Shown: positions 35,222 to 42,810, counted from the stretch's first letter. The stretch: 64,000 nucleotides of DNA from Morganella sibonii (GCF_040560245.1 NZ_JAKMWP010000001.1); one strand, 5' to 3'. Program-made: numbers and translations. The notes: a model not told the origin generated them from the sequence alone.

Positions 35222-35710
35222 TTATCTGTGATCCGTAAAGTCACCAGTTTCAACAAAACGCCGGAATTGTTCTTCATTAAGGATGATCACGCCCATACCG
35301 CGAGCTTTATCCATCTTCATTTGGCTTGCGTTGTATCCATAGCAAAGAAGACTCAAGGTATTTGTAACAGATTTGCGAACTTCCATATTTGCAGCAGAGG
35401 CCATTTCTTCGAGAGCTTTTTTTTCAGCTTGGCGAAAGCCGGTAAAGTGAACATCAAAAGTTTCGGGTTTTAATTCTTTTATATTGAAATCAATATCGTT
35501 TATGCCGCTAGATATAAATTCTTTGGCATCATCTAGTGATTTAAAACATTCAACGACTCTACTTTTTCTGAACGTTTTCAAGATACCTTTATCTTCAAAT
35601 CTGGCGCTTATTCCTTGAAAATAATCATCATTTTCAGTTATATCGGTGATAAATTGAATTGTTACATTATTTCTGGCGCAGCAATAAATAAAGATTAGAG
35701 ATTGTTCCAT
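35222..35710 (-). CDS. Prophage protein with C-terminal BRCT-like domain
   Basis: A 162-residue protein of unknown function. The last 75 residues have the plan of a BRCT domain: a start strand with FTGFRQAEKKALEEMA, a helix, a strand near LSLLCYGY, then KMDKARGMGVIILNEEQFRRF, where BRCT modules of NAD-dependent ligases have a Lys-x-x-KA-x-x-x-GI-x-I-x-x-E-x-F end. The N-terminal half is AT-rich and matches nothing I know. It lies between int and cI in the lysogenic transcript, so it is probably expressed in the lysogen. BRCT modules bind DNA ends, nicks or phosphoproteins, which suggests an accessory role. The domain call is by eye. Confidence 0.55.
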   Translation of the reverse strand: MEQSLIFIYCCARNNVTIQFITDITENDDYFQGISARFEDKGILKTFRKSRVVECFKSLDDAKEFISSGINDIDFNIKELKPETFDVHFTGFRQAEKKALEEMASAANMEVRKSVTNTLSLLCYGYNASQMKMDKARGMGVIILNEEQFRRFVETGDFTDHR

Positions 35711-35712
35711 AA

Positions 35713-36300
35713 TTACCCCATGTTAATTTCAGCAACAACCCGCCCGATAACAGTCAAATCAGCCAGGTCGCAATCAAACGCCATACCGGAACCGGAAACA
35801 CGGACTTTTTGCATAGGCATCCTGGTCAGTGTGCGGATACTGAACCGGCCATCAATTTTTACCAGCCATTGCCCGTCAAAAACATCACCATGCTTTTTAT
35901 CTACCAGGTAATAATTTTTGCCGTCCTGCACACTGATTGGGTCGGACGGAAGCGGTGTGCCAGCACCAAATATAACCTTGTCAATCATCAGATCGCCGGC
36001 AATGAACATATCACCGTCAATCAGTTTGTGGTTTGTGACCCGCAGAATATCAACTGACTGATTTTCATACATCTTACCTTTGCCAGTGGTCAGCCACTCT
36101 AAGGTGACTCCTGTTTCAGCCATGCACCGTACAACCATATCGGCAGGAAAACCTGGGCGTCTGTATCGACCGGATAGACTACTAGCCGCCATATCAAAAT
36201 GTTCAGCCAACATTAACTTTGAAGAAAAGCCATAGGCCTCAATGATTCGATTTAAAACACCAGTGTTGTCATCGCTTGGCTGAAAGTTAAAAATTCCCAT
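35713..36300 (-). CDS. cI: 186-type CI lysogenic repressor
   Basis: A protein of about 195 residues matching the Phage_CI_repr family of phage 186. The N-terminal HTH (residues about 14-50, with LMLAEHFDMAASSLSGRY) is followed by TGVTLEWLTTGKG. The C-terminal oligomerisation domain has DGQWLVKIDGRFSIRTLTRMP. It lacks the Ala-Gly cleavage site and Ser/Lys dyad pattern expected of a LexA-cleaved repressor, as in 186, so SOS induction would need a separate antirepressor. ATG 36300 (MGIFNF) or 36312 could be used. It is divergent from cox. Confidence 0.85.
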   Translation of the reverse strand: MGIFNFQPSDDNTGVLNRIIEAYGFSSKLMLAEHFDMAASSLSGRYRRPGFPADMVVRCMAETGVTLEWLTTGKGKMYENQSVDILRVTNHKLIDGDMFIAGDLMIDKVIFGAGTPLPSDPISVQDGKNYYLVDKKHGDVFDGQWLVKIDGRFSIRTLTRMPMQKVRVSGSGMAFDCDLADLTVIGRVVAEINMG

Positions 36301-36315
36301 AAAGAGCACCATTGT

Positions 36316-36330
36316 TTTTCAAATTGAAAA
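36316..36330. promoter_or_regulatory. Candidate CI operator
   Basis: TTTTCAA-A-TTGAAAA is a perfect inverted repeat in the cI-cox space near the cI start. A split version, TGAAAA at 36355-36360 and TTTTCA at 36375-36380, flanks the -10 of the early promoter. Confidence 0.5.
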
Positions 36331-36338
36331 ATACCAGC

Positions 36339-36367
36339 TTGACACTTCCCAAAATGAAAAGTATTGT
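36339..36367 (+). promoter_or_regulatory. Early lytic promoter pR
   Basis: TTGACA at 36339-36344, a 17-bp spacer and TATTGT at 36362-36367 give a good sigma70 promoter reading toward cox. It is flanked by the TTTTCA/TGAAAA operator-like elements and followed by the Cox/Apl-like repeats. Confidence 0.7.
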
Positions 36368-36384
36368 GTGATTATTTTCAAAAT

Positions 36385-36414
36385 ACGAATAGCATCGAAC
36401 GCAATCGATACATA
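36385..36414. promoter_or_regulatory. Candidate Cox/Apl site at the early promoter
   Basis: Three 10-bp steps, CGAATAGCAT, CGAACGCAAT and CGATACATAG. The first 15 bases (from 36385) are identical to the attP-arm element at 34140-34154. It lies just downstream of pR, where Cox/Apl binding would switch transcription. Confidence 0.55.
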
Positions 36415-36434
36415 GATAAAGAGGATTTTGCCTT

Positions 36435-36662
36435 ATGCGTCCAAACATTACAATCGCGGTACAGGAACCATTTCTGCCGGTAGACGAGTTTTGCCGCCGT
36501 CATGGTATGGCACTAACGACAGTCCGCGACATGATCAGAGATGGTCGTCTGCCGGTTCGTGGTAAGAACCCGAATCTGAAGGGCGGAAAAGTATTCATCA
36601 ACATGCTGGCGCTGACTGTTGAAGCTGCCGCATCCTGTAACATTTCACTGGAAGCGAAGTGA
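36435..36662 (+). CDS. cox: Cox/Apl-like excisionase and transcriptional switch protein
   Basis: A 75-residue protein with an excisionase-type winged HTH (LPVDEFCRRHGMALTTVRDMIRDGRLPV). It is the first gene of the rightward early operon, divergent from cI, as cox in P2 and apl in 186. Such proteins direct excision by bending the attP arm and also repress the lysogenic promoter. Sharing of the 15-mer between attP and pR supports both roles. Confidence 0.85.
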   Translation: MRPNITIAVQEPFLPVDEFCRRHGMALTTVRDMIRDGRLPVRGKNPNLKGGKVFINMLALTVEAAASCNISLEAK

Positions 36663-36689
36663 TTTTTTCGCTTTTTGAGAATAAATACC

Positions 36690-37187
36690 ATGTTTGATTA
36701 TCAGGTATCCAAACAAAACCACTTTGAAAGTGCATGTATTGCGTTTTCTGCAAAGCACAAAGGTGACCTGGTCCGGATTGCGGAGAACATTGGAATGCGT
36801 CCGCAAATGCTGCGCAACAAACTAAACCCGGAACAGCCGCACATGCTGACGTGCCTTGAACTGCTGAAACTGACCGACGAAACAGAGGACGCTTCAATAC
36901 TGGACGGACTGCTTGAGCAGTTGCAGTGTCAGCCATCAGTGCCGGTCAATGAGCTGAAGGAAGGGAATTTCAGCACCTATTTATTACAAACAACGGCAGC
37001 GGTGGGAAGTCTGGCCGGTGCAGCGGTTTCAGATAGTCGCATTAATGCTGCCAGCGCCAACGAAATGAAAAGCCGGGTAAATACAGCAATACGCTGCCTG
37101 ACGCTGATCGGTGTGACTATCTCAGCCCGTTTACACGGCACACCCACTTTCGTGTCCGCCGTGGATGCGATAACCACGATGATGTGA
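36690..37187 (+). CDS. cII: Phage regulatory CII-family protein
   Basis: A 165-residue protein of the phage 186-type CII/CP76 family. The N-terminal HTH region is GDLVRIAENIGMRPQMLRNKLNPEQPH, and an LTCLELLKLTDETEDASILDGLL segment follows. In 186 the CII activator drives the establishment promoter for cI. ATG 36690 is preferred over the upstream TTG of the same frame. Confidence 0.8.
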   Translation: MFDYQVSKQNHFESACIAFSAKHKGDLVRIAENIGMRPQMLRNKLNPEQPHMLTCLELLKLTDETEDASILDGLLEQLQCQPSVPVNELKEGNFSTYLLQTTAAVGSLAGAAVSDSRINAASANEMKSRVNTAIRCLTLIGVTISARLHGTPTFVSAVDAITTMM

Positions 37188-37194
37188 GGAATGT

Positions 37195-37416
37195 ATGAAC
37201 GGTTGTTTCAACCCGAGAAATATTAAACAAGCACGGCATTATGCGGTTGCATTGGGTAAGCAAAGAAGAAAGGAAGACAAAGTAACAAAAGAAATTAACC
37301 GCTCGATAGAGTTTGCTATTTGTACAGGGCTTACCGTACCAGAAATACAAACACTGTTAGCCAATGCAATAAAAAATATTGGTGACATTTACGAGTTAGA
37401 AGAAATCCCATTCTGA
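37195..37416 (+). CDS. Small prophage early protein, unknown
   Basis: A 73-residue basic N-terminal protein with an acidic tail (YELEEIPF). It starts 7 nt after cII and belongs to the early operon. No family recognised, and no membrane or metal motif. Confidence 0.65.
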   Translation: MNGCFNPRNIKQARHYAVALGKQRRKEDKVTKEINRSIEFAICTGLTVPEIQTLLANAIKNIGDIYELEEIPF

Positions 37417-37423
37417 GGTGATT

Positions 37424-37555
37424 ATGAATATCCAATTTCAGCACAAATTAACCGGCGAATCAGTCATGCGCCATTCACACAAAAAACACACCTGTGCGGA
37501 TAAAGTAACGCTGATTGTTTCTTTAATCGCGCTGGCCTTTCTCATTATTAAGTGA
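37424..37555 (+). CDS. Small prophage protein with C-terminal TM helix
   Basis: A 43-residue ORF starting MNIQFQHKL with a hydrophobic C-terminus (VTLIVSLIALAFLIIK). It begins 7 nt after the previous stop behind GAGG and ends inside the spacer before the next gene. Its tight fit in the early operon supports it; function unknown. Confidence 0.5.
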   Translation: MNIQFQHKLTGESVMRHSHKKHTCADKVTLIVSLIALAFLIIK

Positions 37556-37563
37556 GGTTCATC

Positions 37564-37911
37564 ATGCAACAGCCCTATGATATCGGCGAATCACGCGCCT
37601 TTGCTATTCCGGTCAGCCAGCGTACAGACGGGTTAAACCATATTGCAAAATTACGTTCTGAACATTTCGGCGTGGAAAATAAAGAACTGGAGAAATTCTT
37701 TAAAGAAATGCGTGACCGTTTTGATCCGATGTATCAGGACAATAAAAAATTCCTTGGCGTTATTTTATATATGGCGAATATCGAAAAGGAAAAACACGAT
37801 TGTGATTACAATGATTTCAGCAGCAAAGAAATCTTTGACATTGTAAAAGCAATTAATCATATCAGAGCAATCAGCGCGATATTACCGAAGCACCTCGTTT
37901 TACCACAGTAA
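37564..37911 (+). CDS. Prophage DUF5347-like protein
   Basis: A 115-residue soluble protein (MQQPYDIGESRAFAIP; LRSEHFGVENKELEKFF) that I recognise as a conserved early gene of enterobacterial P2-like phages, probably the family DUF5347. Function unknown. ATG 37564 has GAGG upstream; an in-frame GTG at 37552 is less likely. Confidence 0.6.
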   Translation: MQQPYDIGESRAFAIPVSQRTDGLNHIAKLRSEHFGVENKELEKFFKEMRDRFDPMYQDNKKFLGVILYMANIEKEKHDCDYNDFSSKEIFDIVKAINHIRAISAILPKHLVLPQ

Positions 37912-37980
37912 TTATATAAATAAGTTTTTAATGACCTTAATTGGTCAGGGCTTTTTATTACCTGAAAAAAGGAAAATATC

Positions 37981-38232
37981 ATGACTATACCATCACCTGT
38001 TTTTATGCCAGCCGTACACTCAGAAACCGATAACGCCGTTGTTATCGAATGTGTCATTAAACAAAACCGTATGGATGAACGCCACGTAATGCAAGATCTC
38101 TATGCTTTCCGTATGCGTACTCTGGCCTGCCTAGTCCAGCTGGAAAAATTAGACTATCACCAGGTTGCAGAGCTGCTTGAGAGTGAAGCGGCTCGGGCAG
38201 AAAACGCGAAATGGGAAAGCGACCATGCCTGA
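37981..38232 (+). CDS. Prophage DUF2732-like early protein
   Basis: An 83-residue protein whose second half (DLYAFRMRTLACLVQLEKLDY) is a helical pattern seen in the DUF2732 proteins of P2-like early regions. AAAGGAAAATATC precedes the start. It overlaps the next gene by 8 nt. Role unknown. Confidence 0.6.
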   Translation: MTIPSPVFMPAVHSETDNAVVIECVIKQNRMDERHVMQDLYAFRMRTLACLVQLEKLDYHQVAELLESEAARAENAKWESDHA

Positions 38233-38446
38233 CTATATCGACCATTCCGCAGAAATGCAGGAACAAGTCTTAGAGCACAGTATCAACGCGATAGTAAATC
38301 GTCGCGTTGGTGATTATCTGCCTGAGTGCATCGACTGCGGTCAGCCAATACCGGCAGAACGCCGGTTAAGAGTGCCGGGCTGTCAGCGCTGTATTGATTG
38401 CCAGGCAACCCATGAACTGAAACAGCAACATTACCGGAGCGTGTGA
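38225..38446 (+). CDS. TraR/DksA-type zinc-finger protein
   Basis: A 73-residue protein with a C4 zinc finger: CIDCGQPIPAERR, then CQRCIDCQ. This is the TraR/DksA/YbiI short form common in P2-like phages. Full-length TraR binds RNA polymerase like DksA plus ppGpp, but the phage short forms are untested. ATG 38225 lies within the end of the preceding gene. Confidence 0.85.
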   Translation: MPDYIDHSAEMQEQVLEHSINAIVNRRVGDYLPECIDCGQPIPAERRLRVPGCQRCIDCQATHELKQQHYRSV

Positions 38447-38447
38447 G

Positions 38448-38597
38448 ATGGATATTCGTTGTCGTTTCGGCTTCCACAAATGGACTGTATATAAAAAAGC
38501 CCACAAGACCAACATGTACGGACATAAATACATCACCCAACATTTCGGCTGTCTGCGTTGCGGGAAGATGAAAGCAGAAACACAGGAGTGCCGGTAA
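38448..38597 (+). CDS. Small Cys/His-rich prophage protein
   Basis: A 49-residue ORF beginning MDIRCRFGFHKW with a CLRCGK motif. The C-x4-H and C-x2-C set could bind one zinc ion, similar to the short phage proteins annotated as DUF1660-like. Its stop abuts the dam start (TAAATG). Confidence 0.55.
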   Translation: MDIRCRFGFHKWTVYKKAHKTNMYGHKYITQHFGCLRCGKMKAETQECR

Positions 38598-39407
38598 ATG
38601 AATAAAACAATCCTCAAATGGGTGGGTTCAAAAGTCGGTATTATGGAACAGCTGCGCCCGTACCTGCCAAAAACAAAACGCCTCGTTGAGCCGTTCGCCG
38701 GTTCCTGTGCTGTGATGATGAATACTGACTATGAGCAGTATTTAATTGCAGATGTGAATGCCGATTTAATTAATTTATACAAAATTATCAAGTATTGCGA
38801 TCCTGATGTATTTATTGGTAATGCGGAGCCTATCTTTTTGGTATCAAATGAGAAAGCGGAATACTATAAGATAAGGGATTTATTTAATGAAGAAAGTAGA
38901 TTTCGATTCTCTAATCCTCTTACATTGGCTATATGGTTTTTATATTTAAACCGGCACGGTTATAACGGACTATGCAGATATAGTAAAAAAACCGGATTTA
39001 ACGTTCCGTTTGGTGATTACAAAAAAACTTATTTTCCGGAAAAAGAGATCCGTGCATTTTCTGCTAAAACAGTTAAAGCGGCTATTATCTGCCAGGCTTG
39101 GGCGGAAACGCTGTTACAGACCTGTGCCGGTGACGGTATTTATTGTGATCCTCCTTATATGGGAAAAGGTTTTACCAAGTACCACATCGAAGGTTTCAAT
39201 GATGGTGATCAGGTCGCTCTTGCCGAAGCGTTGCAAGCCCTGCATGCCACTAAAGGCAATCCGGTCACAGTATCAAACTCGCTGGATGCAAAAGAGCTTT
39301 ATGCGGATTTAGGCTTCACCATCCACGAAATAGAAGCACCGCGAAAAATATCGGCAACCGGAAACCGCAAACCGGTCACCGAAATCATTGCCACACTCGG
39401 GGCGTAA
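38598..39407 (+). CDS. dam: Prophage DNA adenine methylase (Dam type)
   Basis: A 269-residue D12-class adenine-N6 methyltransferase. The N-terminal KWVGSK and FAGSCAVM form the AdoMet-binding motif I, and YCDPPYMGKGF contains the catalytic DPPY. The late motif NPVTVSNSLD is family-like. It probably methylates GATC. A phage Dam can protect phage DNA from restriction or influence replication and packaging. It is directly upstream of the replication gene A. Confidence 0.92.
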   Translation: MNKTILKWVGSKVGIMEQLRPYLPKTKRLVEPFAGSCAVMMNTDYEQYLIADVNADLINLYKIIKYCDPDVFIGNAEPIFLVSNEKAEYYKIRDLFNEESRFRFSNPLTLAIWFLYLNRHGYNGLCRYSKKTGFNVPFGDYKKTYFPEKEIRAFSAKTVKAAIICQAWAETLLQTCAGDGIYCDPPYMGKGFTKYHIEGFNDGDQVALAEALQALHATKGNPVTVSNSLDAKELYADLGFTIHEIEAPRKISATGNRKPVTEIIATLGA

Positions 39408-39408
39408 C

Positions 39409-41520
39409 ATGGATGTAACGCCGGAGCACAACAGCGACGTATTCACATCAATGCGCCGCCAGGTCGAAGAATATCAGCCGGGGTTGTCGAAAGATGCAAC
39501 TCTGGCTGAACGCGTTATGTATGAGGTAAACCCGGATGATCTGGATTTTCAGCGCCAGTTCACGGCGGACATGCCGAACTCACTGGCGTATTACTTTGCC
39601 ACTCAGTATGCCAAAAGATTCCGCGCAGAAAAGAACGGTCGCAGAGCTGCTAACACATACCTGCGCGAACGCTGCGCCGATGTTCTCCCCCGCTACAGAA
39701 TGGTCACCGCTGAGTACCACATCGACCATGACACTCGCAACTTTGACGCATTCCCGGTAAAAATCGTTGACCGCCTGAATGATCTGCACCGGATGGGTAA
39801 ACAGGCCATCAAAGAACTGGCGCTGAGTATGGCCAATCACATCATTATGATTTTCCGTGAATACTGCGAAATTCAGGAAAACGTATCACCGCTGGAAGCC
39901 ACCAAACGTATTTTTAAACGTATCGGAACGGTGGTCTGCCAGATTGGTACCGTTGCCCCGTATTGGCAGCAGTTTACCGCTGGCCGCAAAAAGCCGACTG
40001 AAAACCAGATGATATCCGGCATGCTGCGGATGATGTCTGAAAAGTGGTGGGCCGGGCGTTTAAAACGGATGCGTGATATCCGTGCGGAGCATCTTGCTAT
40101 CGCGGTAGGACAGGTTCAGAACAAAGCATCCCCGTATGTTTCCCGCCGGGCCCTGAAAGAGTGGAAGGAACAAAAACAGCGTAACCGCGAGTTTATCAAA
40201 AGCTTTGATCTGCAGAATGACCTCGGGGAAAAAGTTTCGCTGGAAAGCATGGTGATTGGCAGCGTGTCCAATCCGGCACAGCGCCGTCGTGAATTGATGG
40301 TGCGCATGCGCGGCTTTGAGAATCTGGCTGATGATATGGGCTATGTCGGTGAGTTCTACACGCTGACAGCACCGTCAAAGTATCACAACGCATACAGTAC
40401 GGGTGGTTTTGTAAATCAGTGGAACGGCTGCAATCCACGGGATGTACAAAAATATCTGTGCGGTGTCTGGGCGAAGGTCCGAGCTGATTATGCACGTAAA
40501 GGTATTCGTCCGTTCGGGTTCCGCGTTGTGGAGCCTCACCATGATTCAACCCCTCACTGGCACCTGCTGCTGTTTGTTCACCCTGATCATGCGGAAGACC
40601 TGCGCACCACTTTTGCGAAATACGCCAGGGAAGAAGACGCTGACGAACTGGGCAGTGAAGAAGCTAAAGAAGCCAGATTTAAAGCCATTCCGATCGATAA
40701 AGAAAAAGGCAGCGCAACGGGCTATATCGCGAAATATATCTCAAAGAATATCGACGGCTTTGCCATGGATGACGAGACAGACGAGGAATCCGGCAAAAGC
40801 TGCAAAGAGATTGCGAAAAACGTTTCTGCCTGGGCTTCCCGCTGGCGCATCCGTCAATTTCAGCAAATCGGCGGTGCGCCGGTCAGCGTCTGGCGCGAAC
40901 TGCGCAGACTGCCGGGAGAGGAAGAAATACTGGCCACTGAGGACATGGACAACGTCCGCTTTGCCGCCGATATCGGCGATTGGTTCGCCTACACCGAATT
41001 ACAGGGCGGCGCGACAGTCGCCCGTAAGGATTTAACCGTGCGCATGTCCTATGAAGTCACTGAAATGGGAAACGAGTACGGCGAAGACGTTCAGCGCATC
41101 AGTGGTGTTTATTCACCGATCGCCGGGGATGAATCGGAATACCTCACCCGGACAACCAAATGGCAGCTGGTTGCTAAAGAAAAGCCGGGTGCTGCAGGCG
41201 GTGGTTTCGGTTTTGATCCCCCTTGGAGTTCTGTCAATAACTGTACGGTGGCACGGAGGGCGATTAACGAGAAAGAGAAAAAAATTCAGTCTGTGATAGC
41301 AGATTTACGGTCAACCGGCAGAGAAATCAGCCGGGAACAGGCCGGAAAATTGATTAATGGCTCAGGAATTGTGATAGACGGCAGGGAAATTACCCTGCTG
41401 CCGGATGGTCAGTTGCGGTACCGCGCCGGTACCACTGAAAAATATGAGCGGTTCCGGGAGAAATCTGCGTCGATATTGGCGCGTGTTGAGAAAATGAGGC
41501 AAAAAGACAATGGCAATTAA
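39409..41520 (+). CDS. A: Replication initiator protein A (rolling-circle, HUH endonuclease)
   Basis: A 703-residue P2 gpA-type Rep protein. The HUH metal motif lies in STPHWHLLLF (H383, H385), and the paired catalytic tyrosines are in GYIAKYISKN (Y439, Y443), the superfamily-I arrangement that nicks and rejoins. It acts in cis at the phage origin, which in P2 lies inside this gene. ATG 39409 is 2 nt after the dam stop. Its 3' end overlaps the next ORF by 11 nt. Confidence 0.92.
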   Translation: MDVTPEHNSDVFTSMRRQVEEYQPGLSKDATLAERVMYEVNPDDLDFQRQFTADMPNSLAYYFATQYAKRFRAEKNGRRAANTYLRERCADVLPRYRMVTAEYHIDHDTRNFDAFPVKIVDRLNDLHRMGKQAIKELALSMANHIIMIFREYCEIQENVSPLEATKRIFKRIGTVVCQIGTVAPYWQQFTAGRKKPTENQMISGMLRMMSEKWWAGRLKRMRDIRAEHLAIAVGQVQNKASPYVSRRALKEWKEQKQRNREFIKSFDLQNDLGEKVSLESMVIGSVSNPAQRRRELMVRMRGFENLADDMGYVGEFYTLTAPSKYHNAYSTGGFVNQWNGCNPRDVQKYLCGVWAKVRADYARKGIRPFGFRVVEPHHDSTPHWHLLLFVHPDHAEDLRTTFAKYAREEDADELGSEEAKEARFKAIPIDKEKGSATGYIAKYISKNIDGFAMDDETDEESGKSCKEIAKNVSAWASRWRIRQFQQIGGAPVSVWRELRRLPGEEEILATEDMDNVRFAADIGDWFAYTELQGGATVARKDLTVRMSYEVTEMGNEYGEDVQRISGVYSPIAGDESEYLTRTTKWQLVAKEKPGAAGGGFGFDPPWSSVNNCTVARRAINEKEKKIQSVIADLRSTGREISREQAGKLINGSGIVIDGREITLLPDGQLRYRAGTTEKYERFREKSASILARVEKMRQKDNGN

Positions 41521-42190
41521 AATTGAAGTAACGACAGATTTAATTCTGAGTTTGTACAATCGGCTGAATAGTTTATTTCCGTGGCAAAAGCGTTGGTATG
41601 AGCAACGTTTTCAGCGGGATCGCTGTTTACATAAAGGCCGTCAGATTGGCGCAGATTATTATTTTGCACTTGAAGCGGTACTTGATGCCTGCCTTACCGG
41701 GCGAAATAAAATATTTATCGAACCGGCACCATCTGAGCCGGGAGATACGTTTTATTCAAATGCCGCTCAATATGCTGGGCATTTTCTTGGGTTAAATATT
41801 AAATCAGGTACGCAAATTATTACTTTTAGTAATGGCGCTAAAATCCGTTTTTTACCGGAAAATCATCAGGGATGGGCTTGTTTTAATGGTGATGCGTATG
41901 TATCTGAATGGGCTTGGTTTAGAAAACCACGCGACATAATGGAAATTGTATCATCTGTAACTATGCACGAAAAATGGCGCAGAACATATTATTCATCCCG
42001 TGGTGACGGTGATAATGGTGCCGGAATCGTGTTCAGCGAAAAATCGTATTTTTATGATGTGGTTCCGACTCAGTCGTATGAATGTGGTTTAGATCATGTG
42101 ATGAAAATTGACATGATGAATCTGCGGGGTACCGAGCCTTATATTAATCAGTTGTATCTGTGCCAGTTACCACGAAATCAGCAACATTAA
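41510..42190 (+). CDS. Stand-alone terminase-ATPase-like protein with altered active site
   Basis: A 226-residue protein that aligns by eye with roughly residues 155-385 of the phage's own terminase large subunit (43850-45610). Shared elements are RQIGA-x-(Y/W)YFA, DA-x-LTG, SNGA-x-(I/L)RFL and the KWR-T-(T/Y)Y strand. It lacks the terminase N-terminal HTH and the whole nuclease domain. The Walker A-like KSRQIGAT is KGRQIGAD (D49 replaces the Mg-binding Thr) and the Walker B Asp-Glu is Ser-Glu (S132, E133), so ATP hydrolysis is doubtful. It lies between gene A and the ogr/portal block, the position of tin and old in P2. It may interfere with packaging by other phages or regulate its own terminase. 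Both are inference. Confidence 0.8.
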   Translation: MAIKIEVTTDLILSLYNRLNSLFPWQKRWYEQRFQRDRCLHKGRQIGADYYFALEAVLDACLTGRNKIFIEPAPSEPGDTFYSNAAQYAGHFLGLNIKSGTQIITFSNGAKIRFLPENHQGWACFNGDAYVSEWAWFRKPRDIMEIVSSVTMHEKWRRTYYSSRGDGDNGAGIVFSEKSYFYDVVPTQSYECGLDHVMKIDMMNLRGTEPYINQLYLCQLPRNQQH

Positions 42191-42245
42191 AGGATTCAGC
42201 CGGTTATCAAATGATAGCCGGTTTCCGGACTGTGAAAAATAGGTG

Positions 42246-42290
42246 TTCACAAGCTTAAATAATTTAAATATACTGTGAATATATACAGTA
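42246..42290 (+). promoter_or_regulatory. LexA-controlled promoter
   Basis: A sigma70 promoter TTCACA (42246-42251), 17-bp spacer, TATACT (42269-42274) is overlapped by a 20-bp LexA box TACTGTGAATATATACAGTA (42271-42290). The box matches the SOS consensus except for two central bases. Repression by LexA would be direct and tight. Confidence 0.85.
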
Positions 42291-42310
42291 TGTGAAAGGG
42301 GCATATTACC

Positions 42311-42523
42311 GTGATTGATTTAGATGATGTGACAACTCTTGAACGGATAGCTGTCATCGCCCGGCTGGCCACAGGTGTCAGCTGCACACAGCGGGAAAAA
42401 AATATTCTGATGATGATGGTTGTTGATTTGGCTGAAACAGAGAAGGGTAAAGCGACACAGGAAGAAAAAAGCCACCTTCCGGCGGCTTGTTTGTCAGGCG
42501 ACACTCGCATTAATCAGATTTAG
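42311..42523 (+). CDS. SOS-controlled small prophage protein (possible antirepressor)
   Basis: A 70-residue ORF with GTG start, AAAGGGG upstream, and the LexA promoter 20 nt before. The sequence MIDLDDVTTLERIAVIARL is helical and acidic. No homologue recognised; it is not DinI. Phage 186 has its LexA-controlled tum antirepressor at the same place, between gene A and the structural genes, and its CI is likewise not cleaved by RecA. By position this is the best candidate for the induction trigger. The final 30 nt overlap the ogr gene and the ogr terminator lies inside the ORF, so the C-terminus could be an artefact. Confidence 0.6.
   Translation: MIDLDDVTTLERIAVIARLATGVSCTQREKNILMMMVVDLAETEKGKATQEEKSHLPAACLSGDTRINQI
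42469..42490 (-). terminator. Terminator of the ogr/portal leftward unit
   Basis: On the minus strand AAGCCGCC-GGAA-GGTGGCTT (one G-U pair) followed by six T's, a few bases after the ogr stop. Confidence 0.75.
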
Positions 42524-42760
42524 TGCCATTTGCCTGTGTTCAGAATTAAGCCCGGTCAGGGCTTTTTCCAGTAAATGCTCTTTGTCTTTGGCGCTGGGGC
42601 TGAGAGTGTGGGAAAACGTCAGCTGTAAAACAAAAGTATGGCCGCACTCAACATCAGAACAGGCGCAATACAGGTCAGCAAGCTCCCGGTGTTTGCGATT
42701 ACTTTTACGTATTACTGCGGCAGCTTCGCAGACAGGACAAAATACTTTCATCTTGCGCAT
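42494..42760 (-). CDS. ogr: Ogr/Delta-family late-gene activator
   Basis: An 88-residue zinc-finger activator. The first Cys pair is CPVC and a C-x-C-x4-C-type group (CACSDVEC) follows, the metal site of P2 Ogr, P4 Delta and 186 B. Ogr binds TGT-N12-ACA sites upstream of late promoters and contacts RNA polymerase alpha. ATG 42760 (MRKMKVF) is chosen because GGA lies 8 nt upstream; a further Met is at 42751. In P2 the gene lies beside int, so its place before the portal gene differs from P2. Confidence 0.85.
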   Translation of the reverse strand: MRKMKVFCPVCEAAAVIRKSNRKHRELADLYCACSDVECGHTFVLQLTFSHTLSPSAKDKEHLLEKALTGLNSEHRQMALNLINASVA

Positions 42761-42810
42761 GTTATTTTTCCATAAAGCCGTTAACTCACGTAATTTTACT
42801 TTATTTTGTC

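Noticed and set aside
37912..37980. TGACC/GGTCA hairpin and T-run in the early operon as a terminator
   Set aside because: Only five base pairs, and the downstream genes need read-through from pR; too weak to call.
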